Notes: a model not told the origin generated them from the sequence alone. Shown: positions 18,001-26,331, counted from the first letter of the stretch. The stretch: 64,000 bases of DNA from Leptolyngbya sp. FACHB-8 (GCF_014695575.1 NZ_JACJOO010000064.1:186001-250000), one strand, 5' to 3'. Translations and numbers: made by a program.

Positions 18001-18537
18001 ATCTACCTCGAACATGTGCCCGACAGTTTCCACAATGGTTTGGAGAATCTGGCGGTAGCTGGGAGCGCTGCGGATGGTGTTGGTAATAGCATTTAGCAGC
18101 GTCTCCTGGCGCAGAGTTCGCTGCAAGTCTTGAGTACGAGCCTTGAGCACGTTATGGGTATCAACGGCTTGCCGTACCAACGCCTTCAAGTCCTCGTCAT
18201 CCCAGGGCTTCGTAACATACTTAAAGACCTTTCCGGCGTTGATGGCTTCTACCAAATCACCAACATCGGTATAGCCTGTCAAAATAATCCGGATAATGTC
18301 GGGATACTGCTTGGCCGTCAGGCTCAGGAACTCCGTCCCGCTCATGGACGGCATTCGCTGATCAGAGATAATAACCGCGACTTCCCCTTCTTGCTCAAGC
18401 AGGGCAAGGGCTTCAGAGCCACTTTCTGCCCGCAGCACCGTATAGTCCCGGTAAAACGTGCGATAAAGCAGATCTAGGTTATCTGTCTCATCGTCAACGA
18501 CCAGGATCTTAGGTTTTGCGGAGTCTGACGCTACCAT
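15022..18537 (-). CDS. REC-GAF-GAF-histidine kinase-REC-class III nucleotide cyclase hybrid
   Basis: About 1171 residues. Order: receiver (about 11-125, phospho-Asp in VIISDQRMPSMSG), two GAF domains (about 165-520), HisKA with NISHEFRTPLTL near 543, HATPase (GTGLGLSLVKELVELHGG), second receiver near 817 (RILVVDDNTDMR, LIVTDLMMPMVSG) and a class III cyclase near 984. The cyclase keeps both metal aspartates (FSDIIGFT, KFMGDAILAIF); Lys in DKFMGD and Asp in TDYTAIGPSVNIAAR indicate ATP, so cAMP is the likely product. Several phosphorelay steps may control the cyclase within one chain. ATG at 18537 has GGAG upstream. It is a single gene with its own terminator. Confidence 0.93.
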   Translation of the reverse strand: MVASDSAKPKILVVDDETDNLDLLYRTFYRDYTVLRAESGSEALALLEQEGEVAVIISDQRMPSMSGTEFLSLTAKQYPDIIRIILTGYTDVGDLVEAINAGKVFKYVTKPWDDEDLKALVRQAVDTHNVLKARTQDLQRTLRQETLLNAITNTIRSAPSYRQILQTIVETVGHMFEVDCCIIRPFQDGQMDIEPFIYLAQAQGGEATLCKELANTLAQTVWETRDILVVQDAATDERLLGLADSPLQMVPPKETIQAFTAANIMSSVIVPLVCQQDLVAVLALHQFGQPRTWRDDEVQLAVMVADQAALALSQAYAFEQARALARRETLVNTITSAIRSSLEPQEIFAAITQQLGQALAADGCALSLWTEGDEYVQCVGLHDTTHSEEVAPKWDAFWPELTSPRTSGGLNRGAEDTRQHALPQSMVPIEGNPVLQHLLATQSPVIIDDLDEHPELNTPDLPLRSPARALLVVPLLADGRIIGSISLRQAHEPRHWKPEEVDLAQAVAVQAAIAVQQSRLYQKTRQQAEQLLELDRQKTEFFQNISHEFRTPLTLTIGPLESAVSQGQGLSYEQADIALRNSRRLLRLVNQLLDLQRLDAGRMQPSFRPCNLLDFVVHIVDSFRPYCDRKHIQLNTNLRDCPPVYLDLERFDKVLYNLLSNAMKFTPSGGTISVSVYPRGEHCQIKVQDTGIGIREDQIPYLFERFRQADGSTNRSYEGTGLGLSLVKELVELHGGRVSVDSTYGEGSTFTIWVQTGFSHLPLDQVIEVPAEIEHSRAMVELADVEVETAVDGLGKLAEVGAVPMELANARAFSPSEGIRILVVDDNTDMRTYVSSILQQAGYTVLTARNGAEGLEVAQTEIPNLIVTDLMMPMVSGLEMIQWIRHNEALKGTPVILVTAKADEETRIEGVEKGADGYLSKPFNARELLAEVRNLLALKENERRVAELNSYLTESVLKRFLPPSLVERAAAGELALDLRPEPRMITVLFSDIIGFTQLSNTLRSRRVAELLNEYLTEMTHAIFEHGGTVDKFMGDAILAIFGAPEEISPNEQVHRAIAAARQMYKTLDLLNAKWVSRGIIPEDYQVQFRCGIHQGTAVVGMFGGEERTDYTAIGPSVNIAARIQEAAEANSILVSAAVADYLDQDTITKFSPLELKGVDETVLTFSIRIEH

Positions 18538-19199
18538 GCACTGCGCTCCTGCTGTGAGGGCAGCCAATGAACTGAACAGCGATCGGGAGAGAGGAAAAAA
18601 CGGCGCAGAGACATCGTTGAATTCGTTGGGAAAGGTTTACCAGAGGCCAGCATGGCTTTGCTAGATAAGCAACGGGCCATCCTGGACAGGTGAAAACCTG
18701 TAGAACCTTGTGTACCTTGCACCCTGAAGTTGTGCATTAACGCAATGCGATCCAATACCTTACGATAACCTCTTCATAGGGTGACTGGTAGATATTGGAA
18801 ACAAGAGCCAGAATCCTGGCTCAGGATGAATTCTTTCCTGCATTGGTTATAGCTCAATACAAGAAGACAGATCCGGATCCAAGCACAGTGTCGGCTTATT
18901 TTCCCACACTTTTCAGGTATCCCGACGGTTGATGAACCTGGGTTCGGTGCCTTTTCCTAGGGTGCCCATTCCTTTATCCAATGTAACGAACTGCCCTTCG
19001 GGATCGATCCAAATCTTTTGTAAACATTGTTCCTAGAGCAGCCCCTTTATGCTTTAAGCAAAGGCATTTTGTTAATTGTTGTAGAAGGAGCGCTGAGCGT
19101 CCCTTCTACAACAACCAGCCTCAGGGTCGAATCCGACTAGCCTCAGCTTCTCAGAGGTGGCATGATGAAAGGTATCAAAAAGCAGGGTTATGAACGCTC
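18538..19199. other. Gene-free interval with one palindrome
   Basis: No supported gene in about 660 bp. It holds the upstream region of the kinase-cyclase gene and a palindrome at 19076-19115 (TTGTTGTAGAAGG and complement), related to hairpins at 21022-21086 and 50303-50339. Confidence 0.6.
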
Positions 19200-19916
19200 A
19201 TGCCTCTCCTGAGGCTAGCGATTTCTCCTTTTTATCTCCGGATGGTTGACGCTTTGTCAGACTCAAACGTTCCTGATCCCTCCACAGCTTCTTCTGGATT
19301 TGATGCGATCGCCCAACCCTGGCAGATTCGCGCGGCCCGCCGGTCTGACGTAGACCCTCTGGCCGAGATCCTCGCGAGTAGCTTTCACAGCAAGGAGGGA
19401 ATCGGGAGGTGGTTTTATCCGATGCTAAAAGCGACCTTGCGGGAAGATTTACGCGGACGGTTGCAAAATGGTGGCACTTACTATCGATGTCTAGTCGCCG
19501 TTAGCACGACAGCATCCCCCTCAAACACCACTCCCCAAGAAGAAGTACTCGGTACACTAGAAATTGGTTTAAAGCCCCAGTTCTCGTTGCCCTGGTATCA
19601 CTGGTTCAAGCTCTTTCCCTATATTTCTAATGTGGCGATCGCTCACGCCCATCGTCGCCGGGGAGTTGCGATAGATCTGCTACGGGCCTGTGAGCCGATC
19701 GCGCGACAGTGGGGGTACCACGACCTTTATCTACATGTGTTGGAGAACAATCAAGCGGCACGGAGGCTCTATAGCAAAGCAGGGTTTCGGTTCTGTCAGG
19801 TTGAGATGAACCTCCCATCCTTGGTGCTTGGGCAACCCCGGCAACTATTACTACACAAGGGGATTCCCATCCAACAACCCATGGAAGCTAACCGCACGGG
19901 CTCGCTGTCAACCTGA
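19200..19916 (+). CDS. GNAT-family N-acetyltransferase
   Basis: Up to 238 residues. The GNAT core starts at WQIRAARRSDVDPLAEIL, with the acetyl-CoA-binding motif A in ISNVAIAHAHRRRGVAIDLLRACEP and motif B in LYLHVLENNQAARRLYSKAGF. The region between them is longer than usual and contains FSLPWYHWFKLFPY, seen in plant-plastid-like cyanobacterial GNATs. Acetyl acceptor unknown. The true start may be 19242 (MVDALSDS); neither start has a good ribosome binding site. No partner gene is evident. Confidence 0.85.
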   Translation: MPLLRLAISPFYLRMVDALSDSNVPDPSTASSGFDAIAQPWQIRAARRSDVDPLAEILASSFHSKEGIGRWFYPMLKATLREDLRGRLQNGGTYYRCLVAVSTTASPSNTTPQEEVLGTLEIGLKPQFSLPWYHWFKLFPYISNVAIAHAHRRRGVAIDLLRACEPIARQWGYHDLYLHVLENNQAARRLYSKAGFRFCQVEMNLPSLVLGQPRQLLLHKGIPIQQPMEANRTGSLST

Positions 19917-20016
19917 TAACTCGCAATGTTTTTTTGAGGGAGCGAAGATCTGGTTCGCTGATAGGATAGGAGGAAGATCTCGTCAAAATTTGGTTATCAA
20001 TCCGTTTTGACGATCC

Positions 20017-20616
20017 ATGTTTCGAATCATCAGACGTGCAGACGTTCCTTATCCACCCGTGACTGTGCCTAAATCACGCGATAATGCGCCCCCCCAGGCC
20101 AGTGGTGACCCCCCAGCGGAACCCATCCAGCCCACTGAGCAGACTAACGTGGCCCCACCGGACGGGTCTGATCCGGAAGCGCTTATTCAATATTTACGTC
20201 AGGGCAATCTGCTAGTTGTGAGCAAGCGCCGTCGCAACGGGTTGATTATTTACAAGCAATTTCATGCGGAATTTGCAGGCCCCGGTGCTGCAGTGGGCGG
20301 GCTGTTTGATGCGAATTGCGATCGCGTCATTCCAGTCGGAGATCTCTCCCTTATGCCCCCTAACAGTCACGAAGAGCGCCAGGAAGCCTACCTGATCCGC
20401 CGCCAATGGATTCGGCTGACTCAACAATTTACTGATACCTCCGTTGCCCTGGAACGAGCACGGATGATTTTGAACCAGTTTGAAACCTACTTCGATGCTG
20501 AGACCGTAGCCAAAGTCACAGACGAAGCTTTTGCCCTCCTGGTGGGAGTTCTACCCAACACTATTCGTAACGCCCGGCGGCCACCTGGCAAGGCCAGCAT
20601 GAAAGTCAAAGTTTAG
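20017..20616 (+). CDS. Conserved-looking hypothetical protein
   Basis: 199 residues. The first 70 are proline-rich and look disordered; a core follows (DPEALIQYLRQGNLLVVSKRRRNGLIIYKQFHAEFAGPGA) and then a helical C-terminus (RRQWIRLTQQFTDTSVALERARMILNQFE). No signal peptide or membrane helix. I do not recognise the family. It is a single gene followed by a terminator-like hairpin. Confidence 0.7.
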   Translation: MFRIIRRADVPYPPVTVPKSRDNAPPQASGDPPAEPIQPTEQTNVAPPDGSDPEALIQYLRQGNLLVVSKRRRNGLIIYKQFHAEFAGPGAAVGGLFDANCDRVIPVGDLSLMPPNSHEERQEAYLIRRQWIRLTQQFTDTSVALERARMILNQFETYFDAETVAKVTDEAFALLVGVLPNTIRNARRPPGKASMKVKV

Positions 20617-20626
20617 TTTGTTCCCC

Positions 20627-20670
20627 AAAAGAGCGAGAGTGGAGCGTAGTGCAATCCGTCGCTCTTTTTG
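20627..20670 (+). terminator. Intrinsic terminator
   Basis: AAAAGAGCGA and TCGCTCTTTTTG form a stem with a T-run, ten bases after the stop at 20616. Confidence 0.8.
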
Positions 20671-20749
20671 AGGGGTTGCCTACTCAAACTCAATTTGGGG
20701 CCAGCCCAAGCGCTCATTTTGGCGTGCGTAGAGCGAATGTCAAAACGAG

Positions 20750-20788
20750 CTTTTTCGAGGGGCACGCAATGCGTGCCCCTCGAAAAAG
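20750..20788. repeat. CTTTTTCGAG hairpin of the double-hairpin family
   Basis: A perfect palindrome, CTTTTTCGAGGGGCACGCA and its complement. A CATTTTGGCGTGCG half-hairpin precedes it at about 20715, and CCGAAATCAGGTT on the right resembles the outer end of the element at 14851-14971. This appears to be a partly decayed copy. Confidence 0.7.
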
Positions 20789-20842
20789 TCTTGAATCCGA
20801 AATCAGGTTAGTTACATTCGGATTTGCAAGCAGGTAATTGTC

Positions 20843-20915
20843 ATTCAACATAAAACTCAAAATACTGTGTTACGCCCGAAGTGGTCGATACAGCACTTTG
20901 AGTTTTATGTTGAAT
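20843..20915. repeat. Palindrome with ATTCAACATAAAACTCAAA arms
   Basis: 19-bp perfect outer arms around a weaker inner hairpin with CCGAAG at its apex. It lies in the 660-bp gap before the YggT-family gene. Confidence 0.8.
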
Positions 20916-21021
20916 TCAATTGAGTGAATAGTCCAAACAATTCTTATTGAAAAAAGATCTATCTCTTGCCTTATGACAGCTCATCTACAGGTCGGTTATG
21001 ACTAAACCATAGGGAGTGCAT

Positions 21022-21086
21022 CAGCCTGTGGTTGGTTGTTGTAAGAGGATACAGACACCGCTTCTTACAACAACCGGCCACAGGTT
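21022..21086. repeat. Palindrome of the GTTGTTGTAAGA type
   Basis: Outer CAGCCTGTGG / CCACAGG and inner GGTTGTTGTAAGA / TCTTACAACAACC arms. Related inner arms occur at 19076-19115 and, more decayed, at 50303-50339. Confidence 0.7.
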
Positions 21087-21276
21087 CAAAACAAAATTAT
21101 CCCCTTTCACAATGGCATCTCCAGCGATGTTTGAATCGTCGTCTTTCGTGTACGGTACCCACACGAAATAGATTCATTAGAAATTCATTTGAATTGTTTC
21201 AACCATCACTTCAATGGGATGAATTTAACCCATTTCAAAGCTACTAGCTGAGACATTATTTATAAGGAGTGATACG

Positions 21277-21687
21277 ATGAACCGCCACCCGCGCGACCCC
21301 CGTAACATCGAGCGTCGATACGAATTACAGCAGGAAGAGGAAGCCTTTCGGCTGCGGCAGGAGGAACGCCGTTTAGAATTAGCCCGACGAAATGCCACTC
21401 TATTCTGGGTAATCCGCACCATTTCCTACTTGGTGGGTGCACTCGTTGTATTACTTGGCCTCCGATTTGTATTACGGCTGGCCGGAGCAAACCCCGACAA
21501 CGCCTTTGCTCAAGTCATCTATGGGTTATCGGATCCCTTTGTGGCTCCCTTTTCGACCCTGTTCATTAGCCCTACAACAGCAGACGCCACAAATATCTTT
21601 GACGTCAACGTGCTGATTGCAATCGTGGCGTATACCTTATTGGGATGGCTGGTGATCTGGCTAATTAACCTGCTCCAGGGACGCTGA
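21277..21687 (+). CDS. YggT-family membrane protein
   Basis: 136 residues. The first 40 are very charged (repeated Arg and Glu) and probably form a cytoplasmic helix. A membrane segment near 44-68 and another near 105-130 flank the loop NPDNAFAQVIYGLSDPFVAPFSTLF, typical of the YggT/Ycf19 family, whose members act in thylakoid or cell-envelope organisation. AAGGAGTGATACG upstream of the ATG is a good ribosome binding site. It is a single gene with its own terminator. Confidence 0.8.
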   Translation: MNRHPRDPRNIERRYELQQEEEAFRLRQEERRLELARRNATLFWVIRTISYLVGALVVLLGLRFVLRLAGANPDNAFAQVIYGLSDPFVAPFSTLFISPTTADATNIFDVNVLIAIVAYTLLGWLVIWLINLLQGR

Positions 21688-21704
21688 GGTCAGCGACATA
21701 TTAT

Positions 21705-21734
21705 GTTCTGGAAGGATACAGAGCCTTCCAGAAC
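21705..21734 (+). terminator. Hairpin after the YggT-family gene
   Basis: GTTCTGGAAGG and CCTTCCAGAAC form an 11-bp stem 18 bp after the stop codon. There is no long T-run. Confidence 0.6.
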
Positions 21735-21822
21735 ACCTGCTATAACCACGCAACCCAACGGCCTACGGATGATGGTAGGCTGAAGGGCAGGTTTGAATCA
21801 TTTGGTAGGTTGCATCAGTCGG

Positions 21823-22683
21823 ATGTCTTTGCCCACTCGGAATGTTCGTCTTCAACTCGCGCACGGGTCGCTATTCTGGCGCGAAGTGGGCATGGGTCTG
21901 CCACTGGTGTTCCTGCATGGCACTTGGCAGGATGGTGAGCAATGGATGCCGTTGCTACAGTACTTAGGCAGTTCTGCCTCATCTGGTGAAAGGATACCAC
22001 GACGGAATAATCGGACTGAAGGGTATCACTGCTTTGCTCCGGATTTGCTGGGTTTTGGTGAGTCTTCTCGCCCCAAGCTGCCCTATTCCATCGACTTAGA
22101 GGTGGAAGTGCTGGCTGAGTGGCTGGATTCTCTGCGGTGCCCTCCGGTGGTTCTTGTGGCAGAGGGTCTGGGAGGATGGATTGCAGCGAGCTACGCCTTG
22201 CGCTTTCCAGAACGAGTATGTGGACTCGTACTCATAGCTCCAGAAGGGGTACAAACCAAAACTCGACGATGGGGTCTAGAGCGCAGCTTGGCCGGGCGGT
22301 TTCCCTGGCGAGCCTGGGGGTTACAATGCATTGCGCCAGTTGCCCGTCTTCTGGGCTGGCCGTGGGTTGCTCACCAGCTGGCCTGGCGTCGAGAGTTGCG
22401 GCGATCGCCCGCCGCCTGCGACATCCTCTTTCGCCGCCGCTCTCGCCTGATCGCGGCAGAGCAGCTGGATGAGAAAGTAGGCTGGTTGAAGGTTCCGGTA
22501 CTGCTCCTGCAAGGAGAAGAGGCGAATTCTACAACGGTAGCCTTAACCCATACCTACGCTGCTGCACCTCTCTGCGAGCTACGGATTCTCCCCGGTGGAG
22601 ACGATTTAGTGCATACAGAGGCAGAGGCGATCGCCGCTGAAATTCGCACTTGGCTCCAAACTCTGAATAGCAAGACGAAATAA
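21823..22683 (+). CDS. Alpha/beta-fold hydrolase
   Basis: About 286 residues. The oxyanion segment VFLHGTWQDGEQW and the nucleophile elbow position LVAEGLGGWIAASYAL are present, but the expected GxSxG reads AEGLGG, so the usual serine is replaced by Glu. The late GGDDLVHTEAEA provides the His. Loss of the serine suggests a non-hydrolytic or altered role. It may start at TTG 21793 instead, ten codons upstream; the evidence does not decide. Substrate unknown. Confidence 0.8.
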   Translation: MSLPTRNVRLQLAHGSLFWREVGMGLPLVFLHGTWQDGEQWMPLLQYLGSSASSGERIPRRNNRTEGYHCFAPDLLGFGESSRPKLPYSIDLEVEVLAEWLDSLRCPPVVLVAEGLGGWIAASYALRFPERVCGLVLIAPEGVQTKTRRWGLERSLAGRFPWRAWGLQCIAPVARLLGWPWVAHQLAWRRELRRSPAACDILFRRRSRLIAAEQLDEKVGWLKVPVLLLQGEEANSTTVALTHTYAAAPLCELRILPGGDDLVHTEAEAIAAEIRTWLQTLNSKTK

Positions 22684-22694
22684 TCTGAGGATGT

Positions 22695-22731
22695 CCATTT
22701 TGGGAGTGCAGGATGCACACGTTCAAAATGG
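22695..22731. terminator. Nested hairpin downstream of the hydrolase gene
   Basis: CCATTTTG / CAAAATGG enclosing AGTGCA / TGCACA, located between the hydrolase stop (22683) and the convergent coaX stop (22756). Possible shared terminator. Confidence 0.55.
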
Positions 22732-22755
22732 GCTTCCCCTGGGTTCCCGGTTCGT

Positions 22756-23553
22756 TTACTGAGACGTTTTATAACGAATGGCAGGCAAGCCTCGAAAGGC
22801 CAGATGGGAATCCAACGTAATCCGTTGCGCTAACTCTGGCAGGCTAGACTGAAGTGCCTGGTAGAGGCGTGGCCCATCCCCACCTGTGAGGGCGATCGCT
22901 GCTCCTGGAAAGCAGCGTTGCCAATCTCCAATAAAGTCTCGTACTGTTGCCAGCAACCCAAACACCACGCCGCTCCGGATTGCATCCGGAGTCCGAGTCG
23001 CCCAACGCATGGGAGGCTCCTCATCCTGTAAGGAAGGCAGAGGAAGTGCCGCTGTGCCTTGCACTAAGGCTCGAATTTGCAACGACAAACCCGGTAGAAT
23101 TGCCCCTCCAAACAGTTGCAATTTCTCATCCAGCGCTGTGAACGTAAGCGCCGTTCCCGCATCAATGACGAGGGCAGGGAAACCGAGGATCTGCACAGCT
23201 CCCCAAAGGGCCAGAGCACGGTCAATCCCCAAAGTAGGGTATAAGCCCTGGAGTGGAATTTGCTCTAACGTTATGGGGTGGATGGCGGGATAGTCCTGCC
23301 ACAGGAGGGTTTGCTGCGGCACAACCGAAGCCAGCCATAAAGGAAGAGCAGCGGAGGGCCGAGGCAAGCTTGGAAACGCCTGGAATTCAGACTGACCAGA
23401 TAGAGGTAAGCCAGATTGAGCGAAATAGGCGATCGCTTGCTCAGACAGATAAGCGGTATTCCAGGTTTGCTGGAGTTCGTCCCGATCGAACAAAGCCCAG
23501 TGCAGGCGACTATTGCCAATCGCGAGAGCCAACCAGGGATCAGGTAAAAACAT
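22756..23553 (-). CDS. coaX: Type III pantothenate kinase
   Basis: 265 residues of the ASKHA-fold CoaX family, which phosphorylates pantothenate in the first step of coenzyme A synthesis. The phosphate-1-like ALAIGNSRLHWALF replaces the common DxGN with IGN. GIDRALALWGA and VIDAGTALTFTAL are the core motifs, and FGGAILPGLSLQ and ALTGGDGPRLYQAL follow. Length is normal. It is convergent with the hydrolase and transcribed alone, with an 88-bp palindromic element upstream. Confidence 0.9.
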   Translation of the reverse strand: MFLPDPWLALAIGNSRLHWALFDRDELQQTWNTAYLSEQAIAYFAQSGLPLSGQSEFQAFPSLPRPSAALPLWLASVVPQQTLLWQDYPAIHPITLEQIPLQGLYPTLGIDRALALWGAVQILGFPALVIDAGTALTFTALDEKLQLFGGAILPGLSLQIRALVQGTAALPLPSLQDEEPPMRWATRTPDAIRSGVVFGLLATVRDFIGDWQRCFPGAAIALTGGDGPRLYQALQSSLPELAQRITLDSHLAFRGLPAIRYKTSQ

Positions 23554-23621
23554 GAGAGTTTACAGGAGCAACCGTGTCCAAACGGTACAGCAGTTTGGGC
23601 CGAAATGGAATGCAGCAGGTT

Positions 23622-23709
23622 CAGGACTTACGCATGGACGCTATACTTGGCGCGTGTTTGCTGTGTATGCGTGTGAAGCACACTACATAACAAACATGCG
23701 GAAGTCCTG
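23622..23709. mobile_element. 88-bp palindromic element with CAGGACTT ends
   Basis: Ends CAGGACTTACGCATG and CATGCGGAAGTCCTG are inverted repeats, with an inner GTTTGCTGTGTATG / CACTACATAACAAAC hairpin. AGGTT occurs on both sides (23617-23621 and 23710-23714), as expected of a 5-bp target duplication. The CAGGACTTACGC end recurs in part near 27570. Confidence 0.65.
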
Positions 23710-23783
23710 AGGTTAATCGGCAGATGGGTAGCCCGTCATCCTGTTTCTGCATGACTTTTCATGCCACCCATCACCCGTCTTTC

Positions 23784-24698
23784 TTAACCGTCTCCCATTC
23801 CCGCATCAAACGCCTGTAGAATCTGCACAGCTTGCTGACAAAGGTGAGCATGGCAGGGACCGTTGCTCGCCATGAGACCACCCCACTGATTGACATCGCC
23901 CCGGTTATAGCGAAGGGGTGTTTCGTCGAAGTAAGTAAAGCTGCCTCCAGCCTCGGTCAAGATTAGCTCTGGAGCGGCCATATCCCAATCCTTAGGAGCT
24001 GACTTACCCGAGAGGGAGATGTAAACATCGGCTTTACCTTCGACAATGGCCGCTATTTTGCCACCTACGCTACCCACATAGAGCCGTTCCTGGCAGGGGA
24101 GTTGGGTGAGGAGATGATTAAAACGAGCGTCGCGGTGGGTACGGCTAGCAACAACGGTGAGGGTTTCGGGGCGATCGCCCGCTCTCACGTGTAACTGCCG
24201 AGTTACCCCATCGGCAGTTTCTACAAAGGCGCCATGGTTCTGAGCCGCATAATACACCCGTTCAGCTTCCGGGCAGGCAACGACGGAGATGATAGGCCGT
24301 CCCCGGTGGGTTAAGGCCAAATGGAAGGCATATTCACCGGTTCTATCAATAAAGTCGCGGGTGCCATCCAGGGGATCAAGAATCCAGACCCACTCCTGAG
24401 GCAGCGCTTGCCCAGTCCCATGGATCTTATAAGTTTCCTCACTTAAGTACCCAAACGAGTCATGCCCAAAAATATTGTGTAGATGACTCAGCACATAGCG
24501 ATTCACGGCCAAATCTGCTGCCGTTACGGGGCCATCCTTCAGCTCCTGTACATCCAGTTCCAGAGGCCCCCCATCGACCGATGACTCACCTCGGTAATAG
24601 GCGCGCAGAATCTTTGTCGCCCCCCAACCCAGACGGCGAGCGATCGCCAATATGTCTTCAGTTGGGGTATCCAGCACAAAATCTTGGGTTGCGGTCAC
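23784..24698 (-). CDS. CysQ-like 3'(2'),5'-bisphosphate nucleotidase / inositol monophosphatase family
   Basis: About 304 residues. The metal-binding motifs of the Li+-sensitive phosphatases are present: GYLSEE, WILDPLDGTRDFI and DWDMAAPELILTEAGG. The enzyme removes a phosphate from PAP/PAPS or from inositol phosphates; the CysQ branch is favoured by the KDGPVTAADLAVN region and the GG-rich tail. I chose GTG at 24698 (VTATQDF): GTAGGAGTAGC lies just upstream. The ATG-started frame to 24809 would run through the palindrome at 24786-24822 and adds an improbable Cys- and Phe-rich leader. Confidence 0.87.
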   Translation of the reverse strand: MTATQDFVLDTPTEDILAIARRLGWGATKILRAYYRGESSVDGGPLELDVQELKDGPVTAADLAVNRYVLSHLHNIFGHDSFGYLSEETYKIHGTGQALPQEWVWILDPLDGTRDFIDRTGEYAFHLALTHRGRPIISVVACPEAERVYYAAQNHGAFVETADGVTRQLHVRAGDRPETLTVVASRTHRDARFNHLLTQLPCQERLYVGSVGGKIAAIVEGKADVYISLSGKSAPKDWDMAAPELILTEAGGSFTYFDETPLRYNRGDVNQWGGLMASNGPCHAHLCQQAVQILQAFDAGMGDG

Positions 24699-24785
24699 AG
24701 GTGCTACTCCTACACACAAAGCGAACACACAAAAGGGATATGTCGCCCTGCCTATTATACGTTCAGCCATTTTCGCCGAACTCAT

Positions 24786-24822
24786 TAGAAGGGGGTGAGT
24801 GTTGTTCACTCACCCCCTTCTA
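24786..24822. terminator. Hairpin after the RibA-like gene
   Basis: TAGAAGGGGGTGAGTG and its perfect complement, loop TTGTT, about 25 bp past the stop of the RibA-like gene and upstream of the CysQ-like start. No T-run. Confidence 0.65.
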
Positions 24823-24844
24823 GACAAACTCTTCAGCTGCCTTC

Positions 24845-26131
24845 TTAATAATCCCGTCCTTTTACTTGGGACAGTTCCTCCACACTCAGCACCCCGCTGT
24901 CTGAGAAATAACCTGCGGCCTTTTTCGCTTCAATTTCCACTTGAGCATCCGGGGGAATCATATCGGGGGGAATCGGAATTCGCTGGACAACTTTAATGCC
25001 AGAGTTAGTGATGGCGTCGTACTTCATGTTGCTCATAGACACAAGCTGGTCGATCTTGGTAATCCCTAACCAGTGCAGCACATCAGGCATAAGCTCCTGG
25101 AAGCGCATATCCTGCACGCCAGCAACGCATTCAGTACGCAGGAAGTAGGCATCGGCGCGATCGCCCCCCTCCTGGCGTTTACGTGCGTTATAAACGAGGA
25201 ACTTGGTGACTTCACCCAGAGCACGCCCCTCTTTACGGCAATAGACAATCACTCCAGCTCCACCCGCCTGAGCCGCCTGGATACAGACCTCAATCCCATG
25301 GACCAAATAGGGGCGGCAAGTACAAATATCCGAGCCAAACACATCGGAGCCATTGCATTCGTCGTGAACTCGCACGGCTAGCGGTTTGCTAGGGTCTGTC
25401 AGGGCAGACTCATCACCCACAATATACACAGTGGTACCGCCAATCGGTGGGAGGAACACCTGCAAGTCGCGACGAGTGACCAGCTCGGGAAACATGCCAC
25501 CCGTTTGCTGGAACAGAATGTGGCGCAGATCCGATTCATCCACCTCAAGCCGTTTGGCAATGCCCGGAAGGTACCACACGGGATCGAGCGCCGCCTTGGT
25601 CACCACGAGATTGCCATCGGCCTTGAGAAACTTCCCGTCGACCTCTAGGCGACCTTTGGCAATTTCATCTTTCAGTTCTGGAATCTGGATGTGAGCCCGG
25701 GTGATGGCGATGGTAGGACGCAAATCGTAGTCCTCAGGAAAATGCGGAGCCATATATTCCGCGACAAAAGCTCCATAGGGATCGAGAGATACGATGCGAT
25801 CCGGATCGCTCCAACTAGGATGAGGGCCAAAATGCACAACCGGAGACGTGTTCGTCAAATCAGCCCGATGGTCGGGGTCGAGGCGACCACTGGCTACTGC
25901 CAGCGCCCGGTAAACACTATAGGAGCCACCATGAGTGCCGATAACATTGCGATATTTATGGTTGCGAGGAGAGCCGACGATAGGACCGCGATCGCGCCAA
26001 TCGGGGGCGCCCCATTGAATGGGGGTCGTCTTTGTCCCTACCCCATTGTGGTGGGATGTGAGGATGATGTGGCGTGGCTTTGATTTAACTTGACCGTTAG
26101 ACAATGGAGCACTGGGCTGTTCGTTTGACAT
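24845..26131 (-). CDS. GTP cyclohydrolase II-like protein, resembling URC1 of pyrimidine catabolism
   Basis: 428 residues, about twice the size of RibA. The C-terminal half matches GTP cyclohydrolase II: RVHDECNGSDVFGSDICTC has the zinc cysteines at 259, 270 and 272 with the canonical C-x10-C-x-C spacing, and RKEGRALGEVTKF replaces the usual RQEGRGIG loop. The N-terminal 230 residues are specific to a RibA-like group that includes yeast Urc1, which acts on uracil-derived ribotides together with uracil phosphoribosyltransferase. The divergent neighbour is exactly such an enzyme (upp). A riboflavin role is possible but less likely, because the usual cyanobacterial RibBA fusion partner is absent. 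URC4 (DUF1688) is not in the window. Confidence 0.8.
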   Translation of the reverse strand: MSNEQPSAPLSNGQVKSKPRHIILTSHHNGVGTKTTPIQWGAPDWRDRGPIVGSPRNHKYRNVIGTHGGSYSVYRALAVASGRLDPDHRADLTNTSPVVHFGPHPSWSDPDRIVSLDPYGAFVAEYMAPHFPEDYDLRPTIAITRAHIQIPELKDEIAKGRLEVDGKFLKADGNLVVTKAALDPVWYLPGIAKRLEVDESDLRHILFQQTGGMFPELVTRRDLQVFLPPIGGTTVYIVGDESALTDPSKPLAVRVHDECNGSDVFGSDICTCRPYLVHGIEVCIQAAQAGGAGVIVYCRKEGRALGEVTKFLVYNARKRQEGGDRADAYFLRTECVAGVQDMRFQELMPDVLHWLGITKIDQLVSMSNMKYDAITNSGIKVVQRIPIPPDMIPPDAQVEIEAKKAAGYFSDSGVLSVEELSQVKGRDY

Positions 26132-26331
26132 AAAAGTAAACCTGCACCCGGATACCGTAAACGATGTTTAAAAAACCTCGAAAACAGTTGGTTTTTGCGC
26201 GCCTCACGAACAAAAAGCAACTTTTTACACACTCTCTTAAACCAGTATCAGAAATGATAGATTATTTCAATCCTTAAGTTTGCTTTGTTCCTGTTTGTAA
26301 AACCAGCCTTCAAACTTATCGAAATATTGTC

